Below, in pieces: positions 6,768 to 7,837 of a stretch of 7,837 nucleotides of DNA. The number at the start of each line of letters is the position of its first letter. Positions within the stretch are counted from its first letter, which is position 1. A model generated the notes under the pieces. That model was not told the DNA's origin. It saw only the letters and a program-made list of their open reading frames with translations, and ran no database searches. The DNA lies in assembly GCA_025963615.1 (NCBI GenBank), contig JAOQAL010000282.1:1-7837 (forward strand). The letters are read 5' to 3'. The position numbers and the translations under genes were made by a program. The DNA is from Chitinophagaceae bacterium. GTDB taxonomy: Bacteria > Bacteroidota > Bacteroidia > Chitinophagales > Chitinophagaceae.

Positions 6768-7837
6768 ATGAAAAAGCTTCTAATTATATTTATATCGTCT
6801 GTTTTTCTTTGGTCCTGTACCAAAAATTTAACGGATAAGAATAACGACCCAAAAAATCCGACCATCGTTCCTTCTTTTACATTATTTACTAATGGACAGA
6901 AGAAAATGGTGGACCTGCTTACTACTTCAGACGTAAATACCAATATATACAGGATGCTCGTCCAGCACTGGACTGAAACGACTTACACGGATGAAAGTAA
7001 TTATGATCTCGCCACACGCGATATTCCTACCCAATGGTGGAATGGCTTGTACCGGGATGTATTAAAAAGCTACCAGCAATCAAAAGTACTAATACCAACT
7101 GATGTTTTGGATGCGGGACAGCAAACAAATGAGTTGGCCATGGCTGATATTATGCAGGTGTTCACTTATTACTATTTGGTAACAAATTTTGGCAATATTC
7201 CCTATTCCGAAGCATTGGATTTTGAGATACCTCAGCCAAAATATGATGATGCTGCTACCATTTATACAGATTTACTATCAAGGTTAAATGCAGATATTAC
7301 TGCACTTAATGACGGTGCGGAGAGTTTTGGGTCTGCTGATTTAATATACAGCGGAGACGTTACGCTTTGGAGAAAATTTGCCAATTCTTTAAAATTGAAA
7401 ATGGGTATTCTCTTAGCGGATTCTGATCCGGCTACTGCTCAGGCAACCGTTGAATCTGCTGCTCCGAATGTGTTTACTTCCAATGCTGATAATGCAGCAT
7501 TACAATATTTATCAGCGCCCCCTAATACCAATCCAGCCTTTACAGACCAGATTCAAAGTCAAAGGGGTGATTTTGTAGTAACCAATGTTTTGGTCGATGA
7601 AATGGTAGCTTTAAATGATCCCCGTATATCCAGCTATTTCAGCACGGATCCAAACGGAAATTATACAGGTGGGGAATATGGCAATAGCAATAATTTTGCT
7701 GCTCTTTCAAAACCTACAGGTTATGATGGTGGTCCGGGAGTATTTCAACCGAATTTCGCCAGCGTTATTCTTTCTTATGCTGAAGTGGAGTTTTATCTTG
7801 CTGAAGCCGCTGCACGAGGTTATAATGTTGGTGGAAC
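6768..7837 (+). CDS. SusD/RagB-family outer-membrane lipoprotein, N-terminal part (3' truncated by window)
   Basis: My translation from ATG 6768 stays open to the window end, giving 356 residues. It begins with a lipoprotein signal peptide MKKLLIIFISSVFLWSC, with the lipidated Cys at residue 17. Next comes the SusD_2/RagB-like helical core: 'WTETTYTDESNYDL', 'QWWNGLYRDVLKSYQQ', 'YYYLVTNFGNIPYSEALD' (about residues 134-151), 'DVTLWRKFANSLKLKMG', and 'SYAEVEFYLAEAAARG' close to the cut. The last segment aligns with 'AESYFMQAEA' of the first SusD, so roughly 150-165 C-terminal residues are missing. The gene begins 14 bases after the susC stop and must be its partner: a surface lipoprotein that captures substrate and covers the SusC barrel. 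No Shine-Dalgarno sequence is present. It is a diverged paralogue of the SusD at 1-1129, not a recent duplicate. Confidence 0.94.
   Translation, partial: MKKLLIIFISSVFLWSCTKNLTDKNNDPKNPTIVPSFTLFTNGQKKMVDLLTTSDVNTNIYRMLVQHWTETTYTDESNYDLATRDIPTQWWNGLYRDVLKSYQQSKVLIPTDVLDAGQQTNELAMADIMQVFTYYYLVTNFGNIPYSEALDFEIPQPKYDDAATIYTDLLSRLNADITALNDGAESFGSADLIYSGDVTLWRKFANSLKLKMGILLADSDPATAQATVESAAPNVFTSNADNAALQYLSAPPNTNPAFTDQIQSQRGDFVVTNVLVDEMVALNDPRISSYFSTDPNGNYTGGEYGNSNNFAALSKPTGYDGGPGVFQPNFASVILSYAEVEFYLAEAAARGYNVGG

Noticed and set aside
6737..6943. Minus-strand 68-codon frame over the start of the second SusD
   Set aside because: It is antisense to the signal peptide and N-terminus of a clear lipoprotein; there is no promoter or start support.

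Overview
The window comes from a member of the Bacteroidota, most likely a Chitinophagaceae-like soil or freshwater genus. The evidence is the SusC/SusD-type outer-membrane genes, start codons without a Shine-Dalgarno sequence, lipoprotein signal peptides, a TAnnTTTG-type promoter element and moderate to low GC. The genus is an inference from the style of the SusC protein (an 'EVVVTALGIRR' stretch followed by 'NQLPYAAQ'), not from a search. All supported genes lie on the plus strand.

Layout. (1) Bases 1-1129 are the C-terminal part of a SusD/RagB-family lipoprotein whose start lies upstream of the window. (2) Bases 1151-2128 encode a lipoprotein with a DUF1735-type domain, 21 bases downstream and probably in the same operon. 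A strong hairpin terminator at 2151-2183 closes this unit. (3) An AT-rich, gene-free stretch of about 360 bases follows. (4) Bases 2548-3204 encode a small secreted protein of unknown function. (5) A 282-base non-coding leader carries a good -7 promoter element and three dyad-symmetric sequences. (6) Bases 3487-6753 encode a full-length SusC/RagA TonB-dependent receptor. (7) Bases 6768-7837 encode the N-terminal two thirds of a second SusD-family lipoprotein, cut by the window end.

How they work together. The window joins the end of one SusC/SusD-type uptake locus (SusD plus an auxiliary surface lipoprotein) to the beginning of a second one (SusC plus SusD). In such systems SusD is a surface lipoprotein that captures substrate and acts as a lid over the SusC barrel, which imports the substrate through the outer membrane using TonB energy. 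DUF1735-type lipoproteins are usually accessory surface binding proteins. No glycoside hydrolase, peptidase, sulfatase or regulator gene lies in the window, so neither locus can be assigned a substrate. The SusC lacks the N-terminal STN signalling domain, so this receptor is not expected to signal directly to a FecR-type anti-sigma factor.

I saw no clearly novel system. The less ordinary items are the unknown secreted protein between the two loci and the dyad-rich leader in front of susC. There are no RNA genes, mobile elements or CRISPR arrays that I can recognise.
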